The position numbers and the translations under genes were made by a program. A stretch of 64,000 bases of DNA, taken from contig NZ_CP074074.1 of NCBI RefSeq assembly GCF_045788535.1, positions 1,798,001 through 1,862,000 of the forward strand, given 5' to 3'. Shown here piece after piece: positions 53,646 to 62,358 of this stretch. This DNA is from Allotamlana fucoidanivorans. Its GTDB lineage: Bacteria; Bacteroidota; Bacteroidia; Flavobacteriales; Flavobacteriaceae. The notes beneath the pieces were generated by a model. The model was not told the DNA's origin and did no database searches. It saw only the letters and a list, made by a program, of their open reading frames with translations. The first letter of the stretch is position 1, and each line of letters begins with the position of its first letter.

Positions 53646-55196
53646 ATGACAAGAGAACAAAAAGATAATTTGTTTATTTTAATTAAGTCGCTTTCAAAAT
53701 CTGAAAAAAGACAGTTTAAACTTTATGTAGGAAGATTAGGGGTAAATGAGGATTCAAAATTCTTAATGCTCTTTAATATTCTTGATAAATTGGGATCTTA
53801 TGATGAAGCCGTAATCCTTAAAAAAGGGATTGTAAAGAAACAGCAGCTTTCAAATTTAAAGGCACATTTATACAAACAGATTTTAATAAGTCTTCGCTTG
53901 AATCCATCTCATCAAGATATTCGCATTCAAATTAGAGAGCAACTTGATTTTGCAACCATTTTATATCATAAAGGGCTTTATAAACAAAGCTTAAAGATTT
54001 TAGATAAAGCGAAGAACTTAGCCATTACGAATGAAGAGAAAAATGTGGCTTATGAAATTGTTGAGCTTGAAAAGGTTATTGAATCTCAGTATATTACGAG
54101 GAGTTTAAATAATCGGGCTGACGAATTGTCTGTGCAAGCCAAAGAGTTAAGTCAGCAAAATGTTTTGGCTAGTAAATTATCTAATTTATCACTTCAGTTA
54201 TACGGCCAGTTTTTAAAAACAGGCTATGTGAAGAATAAGGCTGAAACCAAGCGTATAACAGAGTATTATAATGATAGATTGCCTAAGTATGATATTAACG
54301 AATTAGGTTTTAGGGAAAAATTGTGGTTGTTTAAGGCTAAATTGTGGTATAGTTTTTTAACCCAAGATTTTTTATCCTGTTATAAATATGCCAAAAAGTG
54401 GGTGGATTTATTTTATTATAATGAAGACATGATTGTGCTGCACCCTGTCTTTTTTCTAAGAGGAAATCATTATTTGCTGGAAGCGTTATTTTACTTGAGG
54501 CAATATGAAAAGTTTAAAGAGGTATTGTTTAAACTTGAAAATATTACACAGCAAAAATGGTTTCCAGCCGATGATAATATTGATGGTTTAGCCTTTTTAT
54601 ATATTTATAATAACAAGTTTAACTTACATTTTATTGAAGGAAGTTTTGAAGAAGGCATTCCTTTGGTTGATGAGGTGTTAGAACGTCTTCGTGTATATAA
54701 AGATCGCATTGATGAGCATCACATTATGGTGTTTTATTATAAAATGGCGTGTATGAACTTTGGGGCTGGTGATAATAAAAAATGTATTTATTATTTAGAG
54801 AAAATTATAAGCAATAGGTCGCTTCAAATGCGGGAAGATTTATTGTGTTTTTCAAGAATTTTGAATTTGGTGGCGCACTATGAAGCAGGATTAGATTACA
54901 ATCTTGATGTGTTAATAAGAAGCACCTATAAGTTTTTAATTAAAATGGAAGATTTGCATGAGGTGCAAAAAGAATTTATCAAGTTTTTAAGAGGTTTGGG
55001 GGATATTTATCCGAATGAAGTGAAAAACGAATTCATCAAATTACATAGAAAACTTAAGGAATTTGAAGATGATCCTTATCAAAGTCGTGCGTTTTTATAT
55101 TTAGATATTATCTCATGGTTAGAGTCTAAAATAGAAAATAAACCCATAGGTCAAATTATTCGAGATAAGTTTCAGCAACGCATGTTGAACTCTTAA
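53646..55196 (+). CDS. Helical-repeat protein of unknown function
   Basis: The 516-residue protein has no signal peptide or membrane segment. It consists of amphipathic helix pairs resembling degenerate tetratricopeptide repeats (for example KGLYKQSLKILDKAKNLA near 116-133). The N-terminus reads LIKSLSKSEKRQFKLYV. Such solenoids usually bind proteins, but no catalytic motif is seen. It is a single gene between the divergent leuAB operon and the methionine riboswitch. No function is proposed. Confidence 0.7.
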   Translation: MTREQKDNLFILIKSLSKSEKRQFKLYVGRLGVNEDSKFLMLFNILDKLGSYDEAVILKKGIVKKQQLSNLKAHLYKQILISLRLNPSHQDIRIQIREQLDFATILYHKGLYKQSLKILDKAKNLAITNEEKNVAYEIVELEKVIESQYITRSLNNRADELSVQAKELSQQNVLASKLSNLSLQLYGQFLKTGYVKNKAETKRITEYYNDRLPKYDINELGFREKLWLFKAKLWYSFLTQDFLSCYKYAKKWVDLFYYNEDMIVLHPVFFLRGNHYLLEALFYLRQYEKFKEVLFKLENITQQKWFPADDNIDGLAFLYIYNNKFNLHFIEGSFEEGIPLVDEVLERLRVYKDRIDEHHIMVFYYKMACMNFGAGDNKKCIYYLEKIISNRSLQMREDLLCFSRILNLVAHYEAGLDYNLDVLIRSTYKFLIKMEDLHEVQKEFIKFLRGLGDIYPNEVKNEFIKLHRKLKEFEDDPYQSRAFLYLDIISWLESKIENKPIGQIIRDKFQQRMLNS

Positions 55197-55231
55197 ATTT
55201 TTACAAAAATTTAAAATTTCACCTGAAAAAA

Positions 55232-55263
55232 TTTGGAAATTAATTTTTCTGAACGAATATTTG
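55232..55263 (+). promoter_or_regulatory. Probable promoter of the methionine leader
   Basis: TTTG (55232-55235), a 20-base spacer and AATATTTG (55256-55263) resemble the Bacteroidetes promoter with one mismatch. The riboswitch begins about 30 bases later. Confidence 0.5.
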
Positions 55264-55293
55264 CAATTACAAAGTTCAAAGACTTACTGAGAT

Positions 55294-55414
55294 GTTATCA
55301 AGAAAGGCGGAGGGATTAGACCCTATGAAACCTTAGCAACCCTTTAAACTTATTAAAGAAGGTGCTAAATTCTACTTGAATATTGATTCATTTATCGATG
55401 TTTGGATAGATAAC
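55294..55414 (+). promoter_or_regulatory. SAM-I (S-box) riboswitch
   Basis: The stretch contains the S-box core in order: P1 arm GTTATC (pairing with GATAAC at 55409-55414), AAGAAAGGCGGAGGGATT with the kink-turn elements, TATGAAACCTTAGCAACCC and AAGGTGCTAAATTCTAC. The AAAGG/CCTTT pairing closes the second stem. It lies 126 bases before metY, so high SAM would reduce expression of the Thr/Met operon. Identification is by recall of the consensus and is very clear. Confidence 0.95.
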
Positions 55415-55420
55415 CATAAT

Positions 55421-55441
55421 AAAATTGCTCTTAGCAATTTT
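55421..55441 (+). terminator. Expression-platform hairpin of the SAM-I riboswitch
   Basis: AAAATTGCT and AGCAATTTT form a perfect nine-base stem with loop CTT, seven bases after the aptamer. It ends in four T but is followed by AAAATTC, not a long T run. It could be a weak terminator or part of a larger switch. Confidence 0.5.
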
Positions 55442-55539
55442 AAAATTCTTTATAACATTTTTCTATTAAGTACATCTATAAAAAGGTGCATTTTGACTTT
55501 TGAATTAATTAAATTATTAACTCAAAAAAAATTAGAAAA

Positions 55540-56814
55540 ATGAGTACACAAAAATTTGCAACAAACGCGCTTCATGCAGGACATGAAACTAGTGCAACTG
55601 GCGGAACAAGAGCGGTTCCTATTTATCAAACTACATCGTATGTGTTCAATAATTCAGAACATGCGGCTAATTTGTTTTCACTACAAGAATTAGGCTTTAT
55701 TTATACAAGATTAAATAATCCTACCAATCAAATTTTACAGGAACGTTTAGCAGCGCTTGAAGGTGGTATTGGTGCGGTAGTATTTGCTTCTGGTACAGCA
55801 GCGATTTCAACGGGTTTGTTAACGCTGTTAAAGGCAGGAGATCATATTGTGGCTTCAAGTAGTTTGTATGGCGGAACATACAATTTATTAAGCGTAACGT
55901 TACCGCGATTAGGTATCACAACCACATTTGTTGATGCTTCAAACCCTGAAAATTTTAAACATGCCGTTCAAGATAATACAAGAGCCTTTTTTGTAGAGTC
56001 CTTAGGAAATCCCAAATTAGATGTGTTAGATTTAGAGGCAATAGCTGAAGTGTCAAAAGCAGCAGGCGTTCCTTTCATTGTAGATAATACAGTGGCAACA
56101 CCAGCTTTATTAAATCCAATTGAGCACGGCGCAAATATTGTTATTCACTCATTAACCAAATATATTGGGGGACAAGGTACTTCGTTAGGAGGCGCAATAA
56201 TTGATGCTGGAACTTTTGACTGGGCCAATGGGAATTTTCCGGAATTTACAGAGCCTTCAGCAGGTTATCACGGATTGAAATATTATGAAACTTTAGGGGC
56301 TGCCTCCTATACATTCAAATTGATTTTAGAGGGATTACGTGATTTTGGTGGCGCCTTAAGTCCAACAAATGCATTTAATATCATTCAAGGGTTGGAAACC
56401 TTACCTGTAAGAATCAAGCAGCATAGTAAGAATGCTTTAGAGTTGGCTAAATGGCTTGAGGCTCAACCTGAAGTGGCATGGGTAAATTATCCAGGATTAG
56501 AAAGTAGTACATATAAAGCTTTAGCAGATAAATATTTACCTAAAGGACAAAGCGGAATTGTTACCTTTGGAGCAAAAGCAGGTTTTGAAGCGGCAAAGAC
56601 CGTAGCAGATGAAACAAAGATATTTTCATTGTTAGCTAATATAGGAGATACAAAATCATTGATTATTCATCCGGCAAGTACCACCCATCAACAATTGGAT
56701 GAAGCGGCTCAGGCTTCGGCAGGTGTGTCGCCAGATTTAATCAGGTTGTCTGTTGGGATTGAGGATATTGAAGATTTAAAAGCGGATTTAAAGCAGGCTT
56801 TTGAAAAAATATAA
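55540..56814 (+). CDS. metY: O-acetylhomoserine sulfhydrylase
   Basis: This PLP enzyme makes homocysteine directly from O-acetylhomoserine and sulfide. The PLP lysine is K207 in HSLTKYIGGQGTSLGG. The 424-residue length, with the ADKYLPKGQSGIVTFG-type C-terminal insertion, separates MetY from the shorter MetB/MetZ group. It is the first gene under the SAM-I riboswitch and is followed by the gene that makes its substrate. Confidence 0.93.
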   Translation: MSTQKFATNALHAGHETSATGGTRAVPIYQTTSYVFNNSEHAANLFSLQELGFIYTRLNNPTNQILQERLAALEGGIGAVVFASGTAAISTGLLTLLKAGDHIVASSSLYGGTYNLLSVTLPRLGITTTFVDASNPENFKHAVQDNTRAFFVESLGNPKLDVLDLEAIAEVSKAAGVPFIVDNTVATPALLNPIEHGANIVIHSLTKYIGGQGTSLGGAIIDAGTFDWANGNFPEFTEPSAGYHGLKYYETLGAASYTFKLILEGLRDFGGALSPTNAFNIIQGLETLPVRIKQHSKNALELAKWLEAQPEVAWVNYPGLESSTYKALADKYLPKGQSGIVTFGAKAGFEAAKTVADETKIFSLLANIGDTKSLIIHPASTTHQQLDEAAQASAGVSPDLIRLSVGIEDIEDLKADLKQAFEKI

Positions 56815-56873
56815 CTATTAATAACTTGTTTGATGCTGCAAAGTAAAACAGGTTAAATGTAATTTGAATATTA

Positions 56874-59800
56874 GTGGATACGCCATTACAACATATCATT
56901 CTTGAAAACTTTGTTACTGAAAGTAAAGTTTCCATTCCTCAAATAAAATTGAGTTATCAGGTGTTTGGTAAACCATTAGGTACTGCACCTATAGTTTTAG
57001 TGAACCATGCCCTTACGGGTAATAGTAATGTGGCAGGTAAAGATGGCTGGTGGAAGGATTTAATTGGTGATGATAAAGTGATAGATACCAAGTTGTATTC
57101 TATTTTAGCGTTTAATATACCAGGAAATGGTTATGATAGCTTCATCATTGATAACTATAAGGATTTTGTAGCTAGAGATGTGGCTAATATATTTCTGTTA
57201 GGTCTTGAAAAACTAAATATTCCTAAAGTGTTTGCTACCATAGGTGGCTCACTAGGTGGGGGTATAGCTTGGGAAATGGCCGTTAATAAACCAGATTTTA
57301 CTGAGAATTTGGTGACTGTGGCTACCGATTGGAAGTCTACCGATTGGTTGATTGCCAACTGTCAAATTCAAGAGCAGTTTTTGCTGAATTCAAAAAATCC
57401 GGTACATGATGCTAGAATGCATGCCATGTTGTGTTATCGAACCCCAGAATCTTTTAAAGAACGCTTCCACCGTTCTATAAATGATGATTTAGAGATTTTT
57501 AATGTGGAGAGTTGGTTATTGCACCATGGCAAAAGGTTACAGGAACGTTTTCAGCTTTCGGCTTATAAACTCATGAATCAATTGCTTAAAACCATTGATG
57601 TAACCAAAGGAAGAAAAGAAGATTTCAATGTTTTAGATACAATAAAGGCTAATATTCATATTATTGGGGTGGACTCCGATTTGTTTTTTACAGCAGAAGA
57701 GAATAGAGAAACTCATAGGCAGCTGGCATTAACACATCCTAATGTGACTTATAATGAAATACATTCGGTGCATGGGCATGATGCCTTTTTAATGGAGTAT
57801 GAGCAACTGGAGAAAATAATTGAAGGCATTTTTGTGCCTGATTCAAAAAGAAAACGCATGAAAGTTTTAAAGTTTGGGGGTAAGTCTCTAGCTAATGGAA
57901 AAGGATTAGAAACAGTACTTTCAATCATAGAGAATAAGGTAAAAAATGGGGATCGTATCTGTGTAGTGGTTTCGGCACGAGGATCGGCAACCGATGATTT
58001 AGAGGCTATTTTAAATAAAGCCTTAAAAGGAAAGTCATATAAAGAAGCTTTAGAGGCTTTTAAAACCTATCAGATTGAACCTTTAAAATCAGTCGATTTT
58101 TCAGAAGAGTTCTCTGTTTTAGATCAGCTTTTTGAAGGTGTTAGTTTGTTACGTGATTATAGTAAAAAAACCAAAGATAATATTTTAGCACAGGGCGAGC
58201 TATTGTCTGTAAAACTAATCACAACCATCTTGAATGAGCGCGGAGTTAACGCACATGCTACCGATTCAAGAGATTTAATAAAAACAGATGAAGCTTTTGG
58301 CAATGCGCAACCATTGTCAAAACTTTCAAAGGAAAACACGCAGGCATATTTCAAAAAACATAAAGATTCGGTAAATGTAATTACAGGTTTCATTGCTTCA
58401 AATTTGAAAAATGAAACCACTACATTAGGCAGAAATGGCAGTAATTATACAGCGGCTTTAATTGCTAATTTTTTAGATGCGGATGAGCTTCAAAATTATA
58501 CACATGTAAACGGCATTTACACAGCCGACCCTAATTTAGTTTCTGATGCCAAACAGATTAGAGAATTGTCATTCAGTGAAGCCAACGAGTTGGCTAATTT
58601 TGGAACCTCGGTATTGCACGCCAAAACCATCATTCCTTTAGTTGAGAAAAATATCAGCTTAAGAATACTCAATACATTTAATCCTGAAGATGAAGGTACC
58701 TTAATTACAGCTCGACCAAGTACTAAGGAAGTAACTTCATTATCAATTCTTGATAATGTGGCGTTATTGAATTTTGAAGGAAGAGGGCTTTTGGGTAAAA
58801 TTGGTGTTGACGCTAGAATTTTTGGAGCTTTAAGCAATTATGGTATCAGTGTGAGTATAGTGTCTCAAGGGTCTTCAGAGCGGGGTATAGGGTTGATTAT
58901 AGATGCAGATCAAGCTACACAAGCTGTTTTGGCGCTTGAGAGGGAGTTTGAGAGTGATTTTTATTCGCAAGACGTGAATAAAATTGATGTGGTTGATGAC
59001 GTATCTGTGATCTCCATTGTGGGTATTGAATTGAGCTCGTTTCATAAACCGTTCAATGCTTTAATTAGAAATCAGATTACACCGTTACTTTTTAATAACA
59101 CAGTAACAGGAAAGAATGTAAGTTTGGTGGTGAAAAAGAACCAATTGCATAAAGCGGTTAATGTGATTCACGGTGAAGTTTTTGGTATTTCTAAAAAAAT
59201 AAACATTGCCATTTTTGGTCATGGAGGTGTAGGCGGGGCTTTAATCAATCAAATTTTAAAGTCTAAGGAAGATATTGAGAAAAGAAAGGGTATTCATCTT
59301 AACGTTTTTGCAATAGCTAACTCTAAAAAAATGCTTTTAAATAAAGATGGGGTTTCAGAAAATTGGAAAGAAGAAATAGCAGAGTCATCTATTGAAAATT
59401 CAATTGACGATATCATAGCGTTTGCCAAAACACATCATTTAGAAAATTTAATAGCGGTTGATAATACCGCGAGTTCTACCTTTTATCAAAACTACATACC
59501 TTTGGTTGAAGCTGGTTTTGATTTGGTGTCATCCAATAAAATTGCTAACACGATTTCTCATGAGTTTTACACCAATTTACGCGTTAATTTAAAAGAGCAT
59601 AATAAGGAATATTTATATGAAACCACAGTTGGAGCAGGATTACCTTTGATTGATACCATTAAATTATTGCACGAATCAGGTGAAAATATTACACGTATTA
59701 GAGGCGTGTTTTCAGGAACCTTAAGTTACTTGTTTAATAATTTTTCGGTAGAAGAAAAGCCATTTAGTGCCATTATTAAAGAAACAGTAGACAAGGGTTT

Positions 59801-60269
59801 TACCGAGCCAGATCCGCGAGAAGACTTTTCAGGAAATGATGTAGCGAGAAAATTACTAATTTTGGCTAGAGAATTAGATTTACAAAATGAATTTGAAGAT
59901 GTTGAGGTGCTAAATCTTATTCCAGAAGCTTATAGAGACATTTCTGTAGCAGAATTTTTGTCGCAATTAGAAGTGCTGGATGTAAGGTATCAAAAACTAA
60001 AAGACGAACAAAAACCGGGGCACGTACTACGTTATGTGGGTGATTTGTCTGGTGATTTATCTCAAGATAAAGGTGTTTTAGAGGTGAAATTAGTTTCAGT
60101 GCCAGAAGATAGCACCCTGGGACATGTAAAGGGATCTGATGCTATTTTTGAGATATTTACAGAATCATATGGTGAACAGCCTATTGTAATTCAAGGAGCT
60201 GGAGCAGGAGCCGAGGTAACTGCTAGAGGTGTTTTTGGAGATATTTTAAGATTATCGAAAATAAAATGA
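56874..60269 (+). CDS. Three-part fusion: homoserine O-acetyltransferase (MetX) - aspartokinase - homoserine dehydrogenase
   Basis: Residues 1-325 form a MetX-type alpha/beta hydrolase with nucleophile S126 (IGGSLGGG), D269 (VDSDLFF) and H302 (HGHDAFL). Residues 329-780 are an aspartokinase with ACT repeats, starting MKVLKFGGKSLANG. The rest is homoserine dehydrogenase (IAIFGHGGVGGALINQ near 781-796, VSSNKIANT, YETTVGAGLP). One chain thus covers three steps from aspartate to O-acetylhomoserine, except aspartate-semialdehyde dehydrogenase. The start is GTG. An internal ATG at 57858 could yield a separate ThrA. The 1131-residue frame is uninterrupted. Confidence 0.93.
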   Translation: MDTPLQHIILENFVTESKVSIPQIKLSYQVFGKPLGTAPIVLVNHALTGNSNVAGKDGWWKDLIGDDKVIDTKLYSILAFNIPGNGYDSFIIDNYKDFVARDVANIFLLGLEKLNIPKVFATIGGSLGGGIAWEMAVNKPDFTENLVTVATDWKSTDWLIANCQIQEQFLLNSKNPVHDARMHAMLCYRTPESFKERFHRSINDDLEIFNVESWLLHHGKRLQERFQLSAYKLMNQLLKTIDVTKGRKEDFNVLDTIKANIHIIGVDSDLFFTAEENRETHRQLALTHPNVTYNEIHSVHGHDAFLMEYEQLEKIIEGIFVPDSKRKRMKVLKFGGKSLANGKGLETVLSIIENKVKNGDRICVVVSARGSATDDLEAILNKALKGKSYKEALEAFKTYQIEPLKSVDFSEEFSVLDQLFEGVSLLRDYSKKTKDNILAQGELLSVKLITTILNERGVNAHATDSRDLIKTDEAFGNAQPLSKLSKENTQAYFKKHKDSVNVITGFIASNLKNETTTLGRNGSNYTAALIANFLDADELQNYTHVNGIYTADPNLVSDAKQIRELSFSEANELANFGTSVLHAKTIIPLVEKNISLRILNTFNPEDEGTLITARPSTKEVTSLSILDNVALLNFEGRGLLGKIGVDARIFGALSNYGISVSIVSQGSSERGIGLIIDADQATQAVLALEREFESDFYSQDVNKIDVVDDVSVISIVGIELSSFHKPFNALIRNQITPLLFNNTVTGKNVSLVVKKNQLHKAVNVIHGEVFGISKKINIAIFGHGGVGGALINQILKSKEDIEKRKGIHLNVFAIANSKKMLLNKDGVSENWKEEIAESSIENSIDDIIAFAKTHHLENLIAVDNTASSTFYQNYIPLVEAGFDLVSSNKIANTISHEFYTNLRVNLKEHNKEYLYETTVGAGLPLIDTIKLLHESGENITRIRGVFSGTLSYLFNNFSVEEKPFSAIIKETVDKGFTEPDPREDFSGNDVARKLLILARELDLQNEFEDVEVLNLIPEAYRDISVAEFLSQLEVLDVRYQKLKDEQKPGHVLRYVGDLSGDLSQDKGVLEVKLVSVPEDSTLGHVKGSDAIFEIFTESYGEQPIVIQGAGAGAEVTARGVFGDILRLSKIK

Positions 60270-60328
60270 ATTTAGACGTTATGTCGTCTTGTAAATAGGT
60301 CAATTGTATTGATCATAAAAAAAGTAAA

Positions 60329-61504
60329 GTGAGTAAAAAGCAGTTTGAAACAGAAGCTATTCGTACACAATCAGAAACCACTCAGTTTTCTGAACATTCG
60401 GTGCCGTTATACTTAACCTCGGGGTTTGTGTTTGATGATGCAGAAGAAATGCGCGCATCATTTGCAGAAGAGAAACAACGTGATTTATATAGTAGATACA
60501 GCAATCCTAATGTCAATGAATTTGTAGATAAAGTATGTTTGATGGAAGGTGCAGAAGCTGGTTTTGCTTTTGCAAGTGGTATGGCTGCTGTGTTTTCAAC
60601 CTTTGCTACCTTGCTTGATGCAGGTGATCATGTGGTGTCGTGCAGCTCTGTGTTTGGAGCAACTCATGGTTTGTTTACCAAGTATTTCCCAAAATGGAAT
60701 ATTGAATGTTCGTATTTCAATATTGATGAGGTGGAAACTATCGAAAATTTAATTCAACCTAATACAAAGTTTATCTATGCAGAGACACCTACCAATCCGG
60801 GAGTTGATGTTTTAGATTTAGAATTTTTAAGCACTATTTGTAAAAAGCATGGTTTGTTGTTAGTAATTGATAATTGCTTTGCTACACCATATTTGCAAAA
60901 CCCTATTAAATTTGGTGCTGATTTAGTAATCCATTCGGCCACGAAATTAATGGACGGACAAGGGCGAGTACTTGGTGGTATTACTGTAGGGAAAAAAGAA
61001 TTGATTCGCGAAATATATTTATTCTCAAGACTAACAGGACCTTCAATGAGTGCTTTTAACGCCTGGGTGTTGTCCAAATCATTAGAAACACTTGCAGTAA
61101 GGGTAGATAGGCATTGTGAAAATGCATTAAAACTTGCCGAGTATTTGGAGTCGCATCCAAAGGTAAAATGGGTAAAATATCCGTTTCTAAAATCGCATCC
61201 TAAACATGACATAGCCAAAAAACAAATGCGATTAGGTGGAAGTATCGTAGCTTTTGAAGTAAAAGGTGGTTTAGAAGGCGGTCGTGCTTTCTTTGATGCT
61301 ATAAAGATGTGCTCACTATCGGCCAATTTAGGGGATACCAGAACCATTGTAACACATCCAGCAAGTACTACACACGCTAAGGTTGAGGCCGATGTTAAAG
61401 CAGCAGCGGGTATAACTGACGGAATGGTGCGTTGTTCGCTTGGTTTAGAGCATATCGATGATATTATTTCTGATATTGAACAGGCTTTAAAAAAGTTATC
61501 TTAA
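60329..61504 (+). CDS. metZ: O-succinyl/acetylhomoserine sulfhydrylase or cystathionine synthase-type PLP enzyme
   Basis: The 391-residue Cys/Met-metabolism PLP enzyme has its lysine at K206 in HSATKLMDGQGRVLGG. The sequence TSGFVFDDAEEMRASFAE near the N-terminus resembles MetZ (O-succinylhomoserine sulfhydrylase) more than MetY. Having both metY and a metZ-type gene in one operon suggests different donors, or one being a cystathionine enzyme. The start codon is GTG, 60 bases after the fusion gene. The Rrf2 gene follows after four bases. Confidence 0.82.
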   Translation: MSKKQFETEAIRTQSETTQFSEHSVPLYLTSGFVFDDAEEMRASFAEEKQRDLYSRYSNPNVNEFVDKVCLMEGAEAGFAFASGMAAVFSTFATLLDAGDHVVSCSSVFGATHGLFTKYFPKWNIECSYFNIDEVETIENLIQPNTKFIYAETPTNPGVDVLDLEFLSTICKKHGLLLVIDNCFATPYLQNPIKFGADLVIHSATKLMDGQGRVLGGITVGKKELIREIYLFSRLTGPSMSAFNAWVLSKSLETLAVRVDRHCENALKLAEYLESHPKVKWVKYPFLKSHPKHDIAKKQMRLGGSIVAFEVKGGLEGGRAFFDAIKMCSLSANLGDTRTIVTHPASTTHAKVEADVKAAAGITDGMVRCSLGLEHIDDIISDIEQALKKLS

Positions 61505-61508
61505 AGAC

Positions 61509-61922
61509 ATGCTATCTAAAAAAACGAAATACGGACTAAAGGCTTTAACTTTTATTGCTAGAACACAAGGAGACGAACCAGTACGAGTTAGTGAAATAGC
61601 CAAAAGCGAAAGTATTCCGCCAAAGTTTCTAGAAGGGATTCTGCTAACGTTAAGAAAAGCGGGTATTTTAGGCTCAAAAAAAGGGAAGCACGGGGGGTAC
61701 TATTTAAGACAATCTCCCGCGCTAACAAAAATGACCGATGTTATGCGAGTGTTAGAGGGGCCTATTGCTATGGTGCCGTGCGTGAGTTTAAACTTTTATG
61801 AAAAGTGTGATGACTGCCCTGATGAGCATAAATGTAGTGTACATAAATTAATGATTGAGGTTAGAGATAGCACACTTAAAGTGTTTAGAAACACAACCTT
61901 AGCCGATTTGTCTGAAGAATAA
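61509..61922 (+). CDS. Rrf2-family transcriptional regulator
   Basis: The 137-residue protein has an N-terminal winged helix (about 10-70, with KFLEGILLTLRKAGILGSKKG) and a cysteine-rich C-terminal segment. The cysteines are C91, C100, C103 and C109. IscR-type members use three cysteines near 92-104 for an iron-sulfur cluster; here four are available. Between methionine and cysteine operons it is a good candidate for a sulfur-assimilation regulator of the CymR/CysR kind. The dyad at the cys promoter 130 bases downstream is a possible target. Confidence 0.9.
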   Translation: MLSKKTKYGLKALTFIARTQGDEPVRVSEIAKSESIPPKFLEGILLTLRKAGILGSKKGKHGGYYLRQSPALTKMTDVMRVLEGPIAMVPCVSLNFYEKCDDCPDEHKCSVHKLMIEVRDSTLKVFRNTTLADLSEE

Positions 61923-62016
61923 ATTAGCAAATAATCATTTTTTCTTTTATTCTCTTAAAAAGTTTCCTGCGTATTACTTAAAAAAACACAAAAAATCTAA
62001 AAATTAAAAAATAGAG

Positions 62017-62046
62017 TTTGTAAAGTAAAAAAAAGTATTACTTTTG
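62017..62046 (+). promoter_or_regulatory. Promoter of the cysteine operon
   Basis: TTTG (62017-62020), an 18-base spacer and TACTTTTG (62039-62046) match the Bacteroidetes promoter consensus exactly at every defined position. The expected start of transcription is near 62052. Confidence 0.75.
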
Positions 62047-62072
62047 TAATCCCTACTAAACTGATAGGATTA
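62047..62072. promoter_or_regulatory. Operator-like dyad at the cys transcription start
   Basis: TAATCC (62047-62052) and GGATTA (62067-62072) are a perfect inverted repeat. Inner CTA and ATA bases extend the symmetry, with CCTACTAAACTGATAGG in the centre. It overlaps the predicted start point, where a repressor would block transcription. The adjacent Rrf2 regulator is the first candidate to bind it. Confidence 0.55.
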
Positions 62073-62089
62073 ATATAATTCAACGACAA

Positions 62090-62347
62090 ATGATAGGACA
62101 AATGTTATTAAAAAGTAAAGAAAAGTCTACGTATAAAGAGGATACTACTAGTGAAAAACCGCTAAGAAGTGTTGTAAAGTCACTTAGCTGGAGAACAATA
62201 GGAACTTTAGATACGGTATTAATTTCTTGGATAATAACGGGTAAATTAGATTTGGCTTTTTCAATAGGAGGTATTGAATTAATCACTAAAATGGTGTTAT
62301 ACTTTTTCCATGAACGAGTTTGGAATTCTATTAAGTGGGGAAAATAA
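62090..62347 (+). CDS. DUF2061 small membrane protein of the cys operon
   Basis: The 85-residue protein matches DUF2061: VVKSLSWRTIGTLDTVLISWIITG, then AFSIGGIELITKMVLYFFHERVWNSI. It has two likely membrane helices (about 38-52 and 56-73). DUF2061 proteins are often found with sulfate-assimilation genes, but their role is unknown. An internal ATG at 62102 is an alternative start. It is first in the operon, 11 bases before cysH. Confidence 0.85.
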   Translation: MIGQMLLKSKEKSTYKEDTTSEKPLRSVVKSLSWRTIGTLDTVLISWIITGKLDLAFSIGGIELITKMVLYFFHERVWNSIKWGK

Positions 62348-62358
62348 AAAATTAAACA

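Noticed and set aside
60775..61347. A 190-codon open frame on the minus strand.
   Set aside because: It lies entirely opposite metZ, which has a complete family match with its active-site lysine, and its composition is that of an antisense shadow.
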